Positions 5,567 through 20,345 of a stretch of DNA of 25,314 nt are shown piece after piece (within the stretch, counting starts at the first letter, position 1; every line of letters begins with the position of its first letter). The notes beneath the pieces are model-generated. The model saw nothing but the letters and a program-made list of their open reading frames with translations. It had not been told where the DNA came from and ran no database searches. Made by a program: the position numbers and the translations under genes. Source of the stretch: an uncultured Bacteroidales bacterium (GTDB lineage Bacteria > Bacteroidota > Bacteroidia > Bacteroidales > F082); the NCBI GenBank assembly GCA_937902805.1, contig CALEMB010000187.1, positions 1 through 25,314 of the forward strand, written 5' to 3'.

Positions 5567-5598
5567 TGAGGAATAATGAAAGAAAATGACAATAAGAT

Positions 5599-6570
5599 AT
5601 GAAAACGAACAAGACATATAGAACTCTTTTAGACAAGTCGGTTTCAAGTATGCTTGCAGCTATTGAAATCTATAACAAACCGAATTTTTATTATCGAGAA
5701 GATTCGTTTGCGATATTATGCGTTAATGCATGGGAATTATTATTGAAAGCTGTTTTGCTTAAAAAGAACCATTATAAAATGACGTCTGTATATGTCATGG
5801 TACCAAAAAAGAAAAAAGATGGAAGCAAATCAAAGCATTTGGAGCCCGACCTTAATAGAACAGGAAATCCTAAAACAATAACAATTTACGAAGTTATCAG
5901 CATTCTTGCAAAAGATGGAATAATATCAAAATCATTGGAAGACAACATCATTTCTATTATTGAATTGAGAGATAACGCCATTCATTTTGCAAATTTAAAA
6001 CCCATTAGTAGAACAATTCAAGAATTGGGTTTTGCAACTATAAAAAACTATATGACTTTTATCAAGTCAAACGAAATAGAAATTGACTTGTCTCAATACA
6101 ATTTCTATTTGATGCCTTTGGCATATGTGGATGCTAAAATTGAGGCAGATGCTGTGCTTACCCAAGAAGAAAAGAATTATGTGTCATTGATTAAGAAAAA
6201 AATGAAAGATAAGGGTGAGGCCGATGATTATGACATTGCCATTTCAATTGATATAAACTTTAAAAAAAGTACATCTCTTGACGGAATAGGTGTTGTTTAT
6301 AATGCAGAAGGAGTCCCTGTTGAAATAAAAGAAGAAGATTTCAGAAAGCGCTTCCCCCTGTCTTATACAGCATTATGCGAGAAGTGCTCAGGTCGATATT
6401 TGGATTTTAGGAGAAACCAACATTTTAATGATGTGATGAAATCCATAAAAGCTAATCCTAAACTTTGCCATACAAGAAAACTTGATGATGCCAACCCGAA
6501 ATCCGTTGCACAAAAGTTCTATAGTTCCAACGTTTTTAAGGAACTTGATAAAGTTTACACAAAGAAGTAA
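5599..6570 (+). CDS. DUF3644 domain protein with HEPN-like motif
   Basis: The 323-residue product matches the DUF3644 pattern at its N-terminus: LLDKSVSSMLAAIEIYNKPNFYYR starting at residue 10, then FAILCVNAWELLLKAVLL at about 37-54. The segment IELRDNAIHF contains R124-x4-H129, which fits the R-x4-6-H motif of HEPN ribonuclease-like domains. The C-terminal part (about 250-323) is basic, with RYLDFRRNQHFNDVMKSIKAN, and may bind nucleic acid. The family is often found in variable defence-rich regions. The gene is AT-rich and opens a five-gene operon, with 11 bases to the next gene. The DUF3644 call is good; ribonuclease activity is inference from one motif. Confidence 0.85.
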   Translation: MKTNKTYRTLLDKSVSSMLAAIEIYNKPNFYYREDSFAILCVNAWELLLKAVLLKKNHYKMTSVYVMVPKKKKDGSKSKHLEPDLNRTGNPKTITIYEVISILAKDGIISKSLEDNIISIIELRDNAIHFANLKPISRTIQELGFATIKNYMTFIKSNEIEIDLSQYNFYLMPLAYVDAKIEADAVLTQEEKNYVSLIKKKMKDKGEADDYDIAISIDINFKKSTSLDGIGVVYNAEGVPVEIKEEDFRKRFPLSYTALCEKCSGRYLDFRRNQHFNDVMKSIKANPKLCHTRKLDDANPKSVAQKFYSSNVFKELDKVYTKK

Positions 6571-6581
6571 AACTAATTGAT

Positions 6582-7370
6582 ATGAACACTATATTATTAA
6601 CCTTATTAACGGCTTTAATAGGAGGCCTAATTGGAACCTACTTTGGTGCTCGTTTTGTTAGAATAGGAGAAGACAAAAAGAAAAAAGAGATTCGAAACAT
6701 TGCGGTTAAGGCCTTGCGTGTAATTGAAAAATATTCTGGTCAATCTTATAAGGAGGCCGAAAATGAATTCAACAATTCATTATCAATTATAGAGAAGCGG
6801 ACTATAATAGTTGCTTTACACAAACTAGGTGTACCAATAGGCATTCCGTACAATGAAATTTTCAACATTAAGAAAGTCCGTTTTGTTGACAAAACAATTG
6901 AAAAAGAAGAAATAAATGGAATTGTTCTTCAAATATCCAAAGGATATTGTGACAATTTGTTTTACTTAGACCCCGATACGTATTTTGCATCTAATTATAC
7001 GCTATTTGCTATGAGAAATGCGGGTAAAAGGTATGTATCTGAAGTATTATCAAAAAGCAAAGTGGATGTTGAAAAAAATATTCTAATTGAACCAGTGGAT
7101 TTGGGGCAGGTTTTTAGTTTGGGGGAATTCAAAGCAATTCAGGTGTTAAGAGACCAGGTCCGTGATCAAATGTACTTTGACAAAAACGGTCAACCAATAA
7201 AAGAAAAGATAGATTCTTTGATAAGGGATATTGAACTTGGATTGTGGGATTCATATTTGATGTGGAATTATGAAACATATCTGAACAATAAGGTTCAAAT
7301 TCAAATGGGACAACTTATAAACAATGCGTCTTCTATGAGTAATAATACTTCAAATCAGACAATGAAGTAA
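6582..7370 (+). CDS. single-pass membrane protein of unknown function
   Basis: I do not recognise a family for this 262-residue product. It begins with one hydrophobic helix (about residues 3-25) that includes the small-residue pattern GGLIGTYFGARF, followed by a lysine-rich stretch EDKKKKEIR, which by the positive-inside rule puts the long C-terminal part in the cytoplasm. The remainder is mixed helix and strand, charged and soluble-looking, ending in a polar tail rich in Asn and Ser. It lies between the DUF3644 gene (11 bases upstream) and tcmP (22 bases downstream) in the same AT-rich operon. A membrane-associated sensor or effector is conceivable from this position, but nothing in the sequence proves it. 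Confidence 0.8.
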   Translation: MNTILLTLLTALIGGLIGTYFGARFVRIGEDKKKKEIRNIAVKALRVIEKYSGQSYKEAENEFNNSLSIIEKRTIIVALHKLGVPIGIPYNEIFNIKKVRFVDKTIEKEEINGIVLQISKGYCDNLFYLDPDTYFASNYTLFAMRNAGKRYVSEVLSKSKVDVEKNILIEPVDLGQVFSLGEFKAIQVLRDQVRDQMYFDKNGQPIKEKIDSLIRDIELGLWDSYLMWNYETYLNNKVQIQMGQLINNASSMSNNTSNQTMK

Positions 7371-7392
7371 GACGAAGAATAATAATTAGCCT

Positions 7393-8538
7393 ATGACAGA
7401 TAGTAATTTCTTTGAAAAGCAGACTCTATCATCAAGAGTGAAGGCAAGTATAGTATCGGAGTATTTTCCGAAATATTGCAAAATAATAGTTAGAAAGCAC
7501 ATACCAGAACGCATTGGGTATTTTGACTTGTTTGCAGGTCCAGGAATGTACGAAGACGGTAATTATTCGACACCCCTTTTGATTGCTAAAAACTGTTTTA
7601 ATGATGACATGCTTAAACAAAAAGTATGGATGGTTTTTAATGATAAGGAGTATTCTGCACAATTGAAAGAAAATTTCTTGAAACTATACCCAGACGGCTC
7701 TTTTGCTTTTAAGCCTCATTTTGGACATAGCATTGTGGGAGAATGTGAAGAAATTGATAAGTTTATCACCAAAAATCGTTTAAAAGATGGGAAAAACGAG
7801 TGCCCTTCTGTGCTTTTTATTGACCCATTTGGTTATAAAGGCATAGATACCAGCATCCTTTCTGCATTCTTAAACTATTGGGGGAATGAATTGTTTATCT
7901 TCATAAACACAAAGAGGATAAATCCGGCACTTGAGAATGAAAAGTTTGAGCCACTGATGCGATGCTTGTTTCCTAAAAGTTTTGACTCTCTTAAAACCCT
8001 AGTTAGAGATAAAAGAAGGGTTCCTGAAAGACTTCAATTTATCATTGATAACTTGGGAAATGAATACAAAAAATTGCTTGGAGCAAATGTCTATTATACT
8101 GCATTCAAATTTCAGGAAGAAGATGTGGAAACCACAAGCCATTTTATCCTTCATCTTACAAAATCAAAGAGAGGATTTGACTTGATTAAGCAAATCTATA
8201 ACGACTTTGCTAATGTGGGTACTATTTTTGATGGTGTGAACACCTATACTTTTGATGTTAAGAAAATTACAAATCCTGTAGAAGATTTATTCGATGTAGC
8301 ATCGGAAAATATTGATGTTCTTAAAGACAAATTATATGCATCATATACAGGAAAGAAGATTTCCGCATTGGACCTCTTTGAGGAACATCAGCAGAAAGAG
8401 CTTTATTGTCGCAAACATTATACAGAAGCATTAAGAAGATTGGTTAGTGAAGATAGATTGTCTTCCGTGTTTATAGACAACAAGCAACATACAGTAAGTG
8501 TTTTACTAATTAAGGAATGTATATTAAGTTTTAAGTAA
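7393..8538 (+). CDS. tcmP: three-Cys-motif partner protein TcmP
   Basis: The 381-residue product has the TcmP layout. An N-terminal segment (SSRVKASIVSEYFPKYCKII, about residues 13-32) is followed by YFDLFAGPG at 43-51, resembling a methyltransferase-like nucleotide loop, and by LFIDPFGYKG at 141-150. The C-terminal 70 residues (LDLFEEHQQ...YTEALRRLVSEDRLSS) look like a winged helix. TcmP proteins are defined by being encoded beside a three-Cys-motif protein of the Gp37/Gp68 type, and that partner follows here with a one-base stop/start overlap (TAATG), implying coupled translation. The biochemical role is not established; nucleic-acid modification is suspected from the fold. The gene is AT-rich compared with the housekeeping genes. 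Confidence 0.9.
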   Translation: MTDSNFFEKQTLSSRVKASIVSEYFPKYCKIIVRKHIPERIGYFDLFAGPGMYEDGNYSTPLLIAKNCFNDDMLKQKVWMVFNDKEYSAQLKENFLKLYPDGSFAFKPHFGHSIVGECEEIDKFITKNRLKDGKNECPSVLFIDPFGYKGIDTSILSAFLNYWGNELFIFINTKRINPALENEKFEPLMRCLFPKSFDSLKTLVRDKRRVPERLQFIIDNLGNEYKKLLGANVYYTAFKFQEEDVETTSHFILHLTKSKRGFDLIKQIYNDFANVGTIFDGVNTYTFDVKKITNPVEDLFDVASENIDVLKDKLYASYTGKKISALDLFEEHQQKELYCRKHYTEALRRLVSEDRLSSVFIDNKQHTVSVLLIKECILSFK

Positions 8539-9278
8539 TGGCTGAAACAAAAATTGAATGGACAGATAAAACCTGGAATCCCGTTACCGGTTGTACAAAG
8601 CAATCGGATGGTTGTGCTCATTGTTATGCAGAAGTAATGGCAAGACGTCTTAAGGCCATGGGACAAAAAAAATATTCTAATGGATTTCTGTTGACAATAC
8701 ATGAGGACGATTTGGATGAGCCATATAAATGGAAAGGAAGTCATAATGTTTTCGTGTGTTCAATGGCAGACCTTTTCCATAAAAATGTACCCTTTGAGTT
8801 TGTTGACAAAGTAATGAAAGTAATTAAAGATACGCCACAGCATCGTTACCAAATACTTACAAAAAGGGCAGAAAGAATGGAAGAGTACTTTAAATCAAGA
8901 GCAGTACCAAACAATGCATGGTTAGGTGTAACATTAGAGAATAAAAAAGTGAAATGGCGTATAAATCATCTTTCAAATATAGATGCTAGAATTCATTTTC
9001 TATCTTGTGAGCCTTTGTTGGAAGATCTTGGAGAATTAGAACTTAGTAATATTCAATGGATAATTGTCGGAGGAGAAAGTGGCTTTCAAGCAAGGCCAAT
9101 GAAAGAAGAATGGGTGTTAAATATAAAAGAGCAGGCTCGTGCCAACGGCATCCCATTTTTCTTTAAACAATGGGGCACATGGGGTCAAGATGGAATCAAA
9201 CGTAACAAAAAAGCGAACGGTAAATTACTTCAAGGTTCTATTATACAAGAGCTTCCAAATATTTCATCAAGAGAATAG
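8538..9278 (+). CDS. phage Gp37/Gp68 family three-Cys protein (DUF5131)
   Basis: The 246-residue product matches the Gp37/Gp68 family along its length: KIEWTDKTWNPVTGC at about residues 5-19, then Cys19, Cys26 and Cys29 in a C-x6-C-x2-C arrangement, VFVCSMADLFH at 71-81, YQILTKRAERM at 104-114, WLGVTLENK at 128-136, FLSCEPLLEDLG at 154-165, IIVGGESG at 175-182 and FFFKQWG at 207-213. The three cysteines resemble an iron-sulphur or radical-SAM-like site, and the strand order suggests a TIM-barrel-like fold; both are inference. Its start overlaps the tcmP stop by one base, supporting a functional pair. The family also occurs in phages, so transfer is plausible. Substrate unknown. Confidence 0.92.
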   Translation: MAETKIEWTDKTWNPVTGCTKQSDGCAHCYAEVMARRLKAMGQKKYSNGFLLTIHEDDLDEPYKWKGSHNVFVCSMADLFHKNVPFEFVDKVMKVIKDTPQHRYQILTKRAERMEEYFKSRAVPNNAWLGVTLENKKVKWRINHLSNIDARIHFLSCEPLLEDLGELELSNIQWIIVGGESGFQARPMKEEWVLNIKEQARANGIPFFFKQWGTWGQDGIKRNKKANGKLLQGSIIQELPNISSRE

Positions 9279-9314
9279 ATTAGCGTTTTTGGGAATATAT
9301 GAAAAGAATATAAT

Positions 9315-9770
9315 ATGAGCGAACTGGAATATCTCGGAAATAAAAAACTGTTAAAGTTAGCAAAAACGGCATTCCTAGCCTCGAACACGATTTCATCGGA
9401 AACCGTGTTGCATTGTTATGACTGGGCGACGGAGATGTGCCGTCAAGGACAGTGCGTGGTCAGTGGTTTCAGTTCCAAATTGGAGAAAGATGTGCTGCAT
9501 TTCCTTCTGAAAGGAAATCAACCCATCATCATGGTGCTAGCACGGCAGATGTATAAGGTTGTTCCTATGGATTTGAAAGAGGCTTTGGAGCAGAACCGTT
9601 TGCTCATCATTTCCACTTCTCATGCGGTCAGGCAGTCAAGAGCAACGGCATTGGCTCGAAACAGATATGTTTGCGAGATGGCAGATGAAATCATGTTAGT
9701 AGGAGCTGCCGAAGGAAATAGTCTTTTTGAGTTAATGGAACAGTATAAGGAAAAGATAGTGTCCTTTTGA
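9315..9770 (+). CDS. DprA/SLOG-like Rossmann-fold protein
   Basis: The 151-residue product resembles short stand-alone relatives of DprA (DNA-processing protein A), with a Rossmann-like SLOG core: KTAFLASNTISSETVLHCYDW at about residues 17-37, QCVVSGFSSKLEKDVLHFLL at 46-65, QPIIMVLARQM at 69-79, LLIIS at 96-100 and RNRYVCEMADEIMLVGAA near 115-132. The C-terminal DNA-binding parts of full DprA are absent. SLOG domains bind nucleotides or single-stranded DNA and recur in defence systems. The gene lies 36 bases after the Gp37/Gp68 gene on the same strand and looks less AT-rich than its neighbours, so it could be the last operon gene or an older resident. It converges with the hydrolase gene 22 bases away. 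Confidence 0.75.
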   Translation: MSELEYLGNKKLLKLAKTAFLASNTISSETVLHCYDWATEMCRQGQCVVSGFSSKLEKDVLHFLLKGNQPIIMVLARQMYKVVPMDLKEALEQNRLLIISTSHAVRQSRATALARNRYVCEMADEIMLVGAAEGNSLFELMEQYKEKIVSF

Positions 9771-9792
9771 TTTTGCTCCGTTGTGCGATATT

Positions 9793-10581
9793 TTAGAAAT
9801 CTTTCCTCTTCCCAAACATCCACCCAAACAACCCCGCCGTAGAAAACGCCTCATCCCAACACCCATGTGCCAATTCGGGATAAGTGACGAGAACAGCTTC
9901 TTTGTTGCCAACCTCTTGCAGAGCATCATACATCTGTATGCTCCGCGAAGGCATGACTATCCCGTCATGCAGGCCGTGAAAGATATAGATAGGAATGTCT
10001 TTCATCACCTCGGCGTAGGCAGGGTCTCCCCCACCGCAAATGGGAATGGCCGCCGCGAACTTCTCTGGCCAACGCTGCAAAGCGTCCCAAGTGCCAAAAC
10101 CGCCCATCGAGATACCGCAGATGTAAACTCGTGTCGAATCCACGGCACCACAATCGATGAGGCTGTCAAGCACCGCCATTACACCACGCAACTCTGCCGT
10201 GGGCATACTGTCCATCGTGTGCTCGGACAGGCTCCAATCGGTGTTCACCCAACGCTTTTCGTTTGGACATTGCGGAGTCATCAATATGAAAGGATAACGG
10301 CTGGTCACCGTGTCGTCAAGGAAATACTTGATGCAATGCTTCAACTGCATACAATTGTCATTGCCGCGTTCTCCTGCGCCATGCAGGAAGATGACTAAGG
10401 GCAAGGCTTCCATCATTGTATCGACCTTTTGCGAGCGATAGAGCCGATAGGGAAGCGTGTCATTGCCTTCGATATGGCGATGTGCTTCAAAAAGGCATGT
10501 ATCGGGCAATGAATTGTTGTTTTCTTGCACCACCAGAAAATGGCCCACCATCATTGCAAGCAGTAACAGGAATTGTTTCAT
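9793..10581 (-). CDS. secreted alpha/beta hydrolase (prolyl oligopeptidase/esterase-like)
   Basis: The 262-residue product begins with a hydrophobic signal-like segment (MKQFLLLLAMMVGHFLVV), so it is probably exported to the periplasm or beyond. The alpha/beta hydrolase signatures are clear: HGAGERG at residues 67-73 (oxyanion region), GISMGG at 156-161 with nucleophile Ser158, HGLHDGIV at 202-209 with acid Asp206, and ELAHGCWDEAF at 236-246 with His239. This arrangement matches the peptidase S9/dienelactone-hydrolase-like esterases that are common in Bacteroidetes, often acting on polymer or acyl side groups. The substrate cannot be told. It lies downstream of the secreted-protein gene at 10660-11424 on the same strand, with a terminator between them. 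Confidence 0.9.
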   Translation of the reverse strand: MKQFLLLLAMMVGHFLVVQENNNSLPDTCLFEAHRHIEGNDTLPYRLYRSQKVDTMMEALPLVIFLHGAGERGNDNCMQLKHCIKYFLDDTVTSRYPFILMTPQCPNEKRWVNTDWSLSEHTMDSMPTAELRGVMAVLDSLIDCGAVDSTRVYICGISMGGFGTWDALQRWPEKFAAAIPICGGGDPAYAEVMKDIPIYIFHGLHDGIVMPSRSIQMYDALQEVGNKEAVLVTYPELAHGCWDEAFSTAGLFGWMFGKRKDF

Positions 10582-10602
10582 TACATTACAGATGTTTTAT
10601 TC

Positions 10603-10630
10603 AAAAATGGGCGGATTCGGAAATCCGCCC
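10603..10630 (-). terminator. intrinsic terminator after the secreted-protein gene
   Basis: On the minus strand a perfect 9-bp stem (GGGCGGATT with AATCCGCCC, 10630-10609, loop of four) is followed by ATTTTT. It lies 30 bases past the stop codon of the gene at 10660-11424 and 22 bases before the hydrolase start, so the hydrolase probably relies on readthrough or on its own promoter. Confidence 0.85.
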
Positions 10631-10659
10631 AAACTAAGATTTTGATTTCTCTCGTTTAT

Positions 10660-11424
10660 TTATTTTCTTCGGCTACATCCGAAACCTCCTGATTTCGTTG
10701 GAGCCGTTGTTGTTTGCACCTTTTTGAAAATTCGGCCTCCATTATCACCTACTAGCAGTTTGCTTATCACCTTATCATTTTCTCCAACCATAAGATATGA
10801 ATCGCAATCCAAAGAAGAGTCATGAAGGGTCAAAATATTTCCTTTTCTCTCCCAAGTACCTTTTGAAATTTGGCACTCTCTAAACTCATACACATACGTA
10901 TGATTCTCATTTATTGCCAGATCGCAATCCCAATCAATCCCTTTGTACTTTCCATATGTCAATTCATGCAGTTCCTTGTTCTGCATATTGTATCGATTGC
11001 GTTCTTCTTGAATATTAGCCTTGTTTAAGTTTTCGTTAACTCCTCCTGGAATATCCGTTCCATATGATGTTCCTTGACGCACAAAGCACTTACCTTTCAT
11101 AAACTCAAAGCCTTTTTGCATTAACAATGTATCTTCGGCCAAAGCCATTTCCATTTGATACTCATGCAATGCATCCATCAAAATAACAAGACCATCCTCA
11201 ATCTTGTATTTACCATACGAGAGTATAACAACGTATATTATATCGTCCGTTTCTTGACTCGAAATTTCAATATAATAATCATCGCTATTATTAATAAACT
11301 CAATATAACAAGACAACTGTTCTTGTTCCATCCCCATTTCATAATACATACCAGCTACTTGCTGCTGAGCAAAACCATTCAAAGAAGCTATTACAACGAT
11401 GCAAAACAATAATTTTTTCAGCAT
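10660..11424 (-). CDS. secreted protein of unknown function
   Basis: I do not recognise this family. The 254-residue product has a clear signal peptide (MLKKLLFCIVVIASLNGFA, likely cleavage after residue 19), so it is exported. The mature part is polar and probably beta-rich. It seems to contain two related units: one with SYGKYKIEDGLVILMDALH and a later one with SKGTWERKGNILTLHDSSL, both showing a G-x-[YW]-x3-[DEG]-x-[IL] pattern as in small beta-barrel domains. The tail is Ser/Gly/Arg/Lys rich. A -7 promoter element lies at 11470-11463 next to a 34-bp palindrome, suggesting regulation. A good terminator follows. A repeated beta-domain protein is my reading; the function is open. Confidence 0.8.
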   Translation of the reverse strand: MLKKLLFCIVVIASLNGFAQQQVAGMYYEMGMEQEQLSCYIEFINNSDDYYIEISSQETDDIIYVVILSYGKYKIEDGLVILMDALHEYQMEMALAEDTLLMQKGFEFMKGKCFVRQGTSYGTDIPGGVNENLNKANIQEERNRYNMQNKELHELTYGKYKGIDWDCDLAINENHTYVYEFRECQISKGTWERKGNILTLHDSSLDCDSYLMVGENDKVISKLLVGDNGGRIFKKVQTTTAPTKSGGFGCSRRK

Positions 11425-11462
11425 ACCCTTATTCTATTTGTATGATTTTCAATAGTATGCCA

Positions 11463-11470
11463 CAAAGATA
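11463..11470 (-). promoter_or_regulatory. promoter -7 element of the secreted-protein gene
   Basis: On the minus strand 11470-11463 reads TATCTTTG, an exact TAnnTTTG match, 38 bases before the start codon. The 34-bp palindrome at 11471-11504 abuts it on the upstream side, so a protein bound there would cover the promoter. Confidence 0.5.
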
Positions 11471-11529
11471 ATTAAAAATGCACCAAATTTGGTGCATTTT
11501 TAATAAGAAATTGCACTTTTTTTGGTGCA
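11471..11529. repeat. perfect 34-bp palindrome plus second TGCACC inverted repeat
   Basis: Positions 11471-11504 form a perfect palindrome with core TGCACCAAATTTGGTGCA. A second, looser inverted repeat follows, TGCAC at 11512-11516 with GTGCA at 11525-11529; GGTGCATTTT occurs at both 11491 and 11524. The element is in the gap between the DUF3467 gene end and the secreted-protein promoter. It may be an operator, and since the stem is followed by T residues in either direction it may also terminate the DUF3467 transcript. Confidence 0.8.
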
Positions 11530-11561
11530 TTTTCCGTTTTAACCAGATAATAATTTGAAAA

Positions 11562-11867
11562 TCAAGCCTGTGCCGTAGGTGCTCCCATCGAGAAGGGGGC
11601 GATGCCGCCGCCGTCAGTGATGGTGCCGAACTGCTGCTCGTACTTGGCGATGTTGTCGGCCAAAGCCTTGTACAGACGCTTGGCATTCAAGGGGTTCATG
11701 ATCACTCTCGAGCGCACCTTGGCCTTGGGTGTACCAGGCATCATCTGGGCGAAGTCGACGATGAACTCATTCGGCGAGTGGGTGATGATAGCCAAGTTGG
11801 AGTAGGTGCCTTCAGCCACCTCGTCGCTGATTTCGATATTCAATTGGTTCTTCTGATTGTTTTCCAT
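11562..11867 (-). CDS. DUF3467 domain protein
   Basis: The 101-residue product matches DUF3467: EISDEVAEGTYSNLAIITHSP at about residues 12-32, FIVDFAQMMPG at 35-45, KVRSRVIMNP at 50-59 and LADNIAKYEQQFGTI at 69-83, then a Gly/Ala-rich tail. These small proteins are widespread in Bacteroidetes and are often encoded next to rpoC, as here. Their role is unknown; the conserved position suggests an association with transcription, but no catalytic residues are visible. The gene lies downstream of rpoC on the same strand, separated by the rpoC terminator and a heptad array, so it may depend on readthrough. Its own promoter was not identified. Confidence 0.9.
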   Translation of the reverse strand: MENNQKNQLNIEISDEVAEGTYSNLAIITHSPNEFIVDFAQMMPGTPKAKVRSRVIMNPLNAKRLYKALADNIAKYEQQFGTITDGGGIAPFSMGAPTAQA

Positions 11868-11936
11868 AATTCCAATTTTATTAAGTGGATGTGTATATCT
11901 AGTATTTAATATTCTATTGAGACTTAGCTGTTTGGC

Positions 11937-12013
11937 TTTCAGCTTTCAGCAATCAGCATTCAGCCTTGGTGCTACCATGCTGATAGCTGACGGCTGATAG
12001 CTAATCGCTAAAG
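11937..12013. repeat. inverted heptad arrays without cargo gene
   Basis: Four 7-base units TTTCAGC, TTTCAGC, AATCAGC, ATTCAGC (11937-11964) are followed, after 14 bases, by five units in the opposite sense: GCTGATA, GCTGACG, GCTGATA, GCTAATC, GCTAAAG (11979-12013). The two sets are near-reverse complements and could fold into a long imperfect hairpin. The 239-base gap 11868-12106 between rpoC and the DUF3467 gene holds this array and the rpoC terminator; no gene is seen in it. Confidence 0.8.
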
Positions 12014-12057
12014 AAGTCCAGTGAAAGATATTACAATTTGATTTCGAACAGTTATTT

Positions 12058-12092
12058 AAAAAAGCGGGGACAACCCTAAGGCCATCCCCGCT
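12058..12092 (-). terminator. intrinsic terminator after rpoC
   Basis: On the minus strand AGCGGGGA (12092-12085) pairs with TCCCCGCT (12070-12063) around a 14-base loop, followed by six T residues (12063-12058). It begins 15 bases past the rpoC stop codon and is the main end of the ribosomal protein/RNA polymerase transcription unit. Confidence 0.9.
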
Positions 12093-12106
12093 CAGTTCAA
12101 CACTTG

Positions 12107-16411
<4,305 letters not shown>

Positions 16412-16443
16412 ATTTCAGTATTTTTATCCTAGCATTAATAAAC

Positions 16444-20289
<3,846 letters not shown>

Positions 20290-20345
20290 GGTAATATTGT
20301 TTTTAGGTGATGTAATGGGAAAGACGAACTAACGAAAAGAGGAAA

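Noticed and set aside
4405..9278. Type I restriction-modification locus
   Set aside because: YhcG-type genes often neighbour such loci, but no hsdR, hsdM or hsdS sequence motifs are seen here.
4265..9770. Insertion sequence or prophage
   Set aside because: No transposase, integrase, capsid or terminase genes are present; the Gp37/Gp68 name reflects family history, not a phage here.
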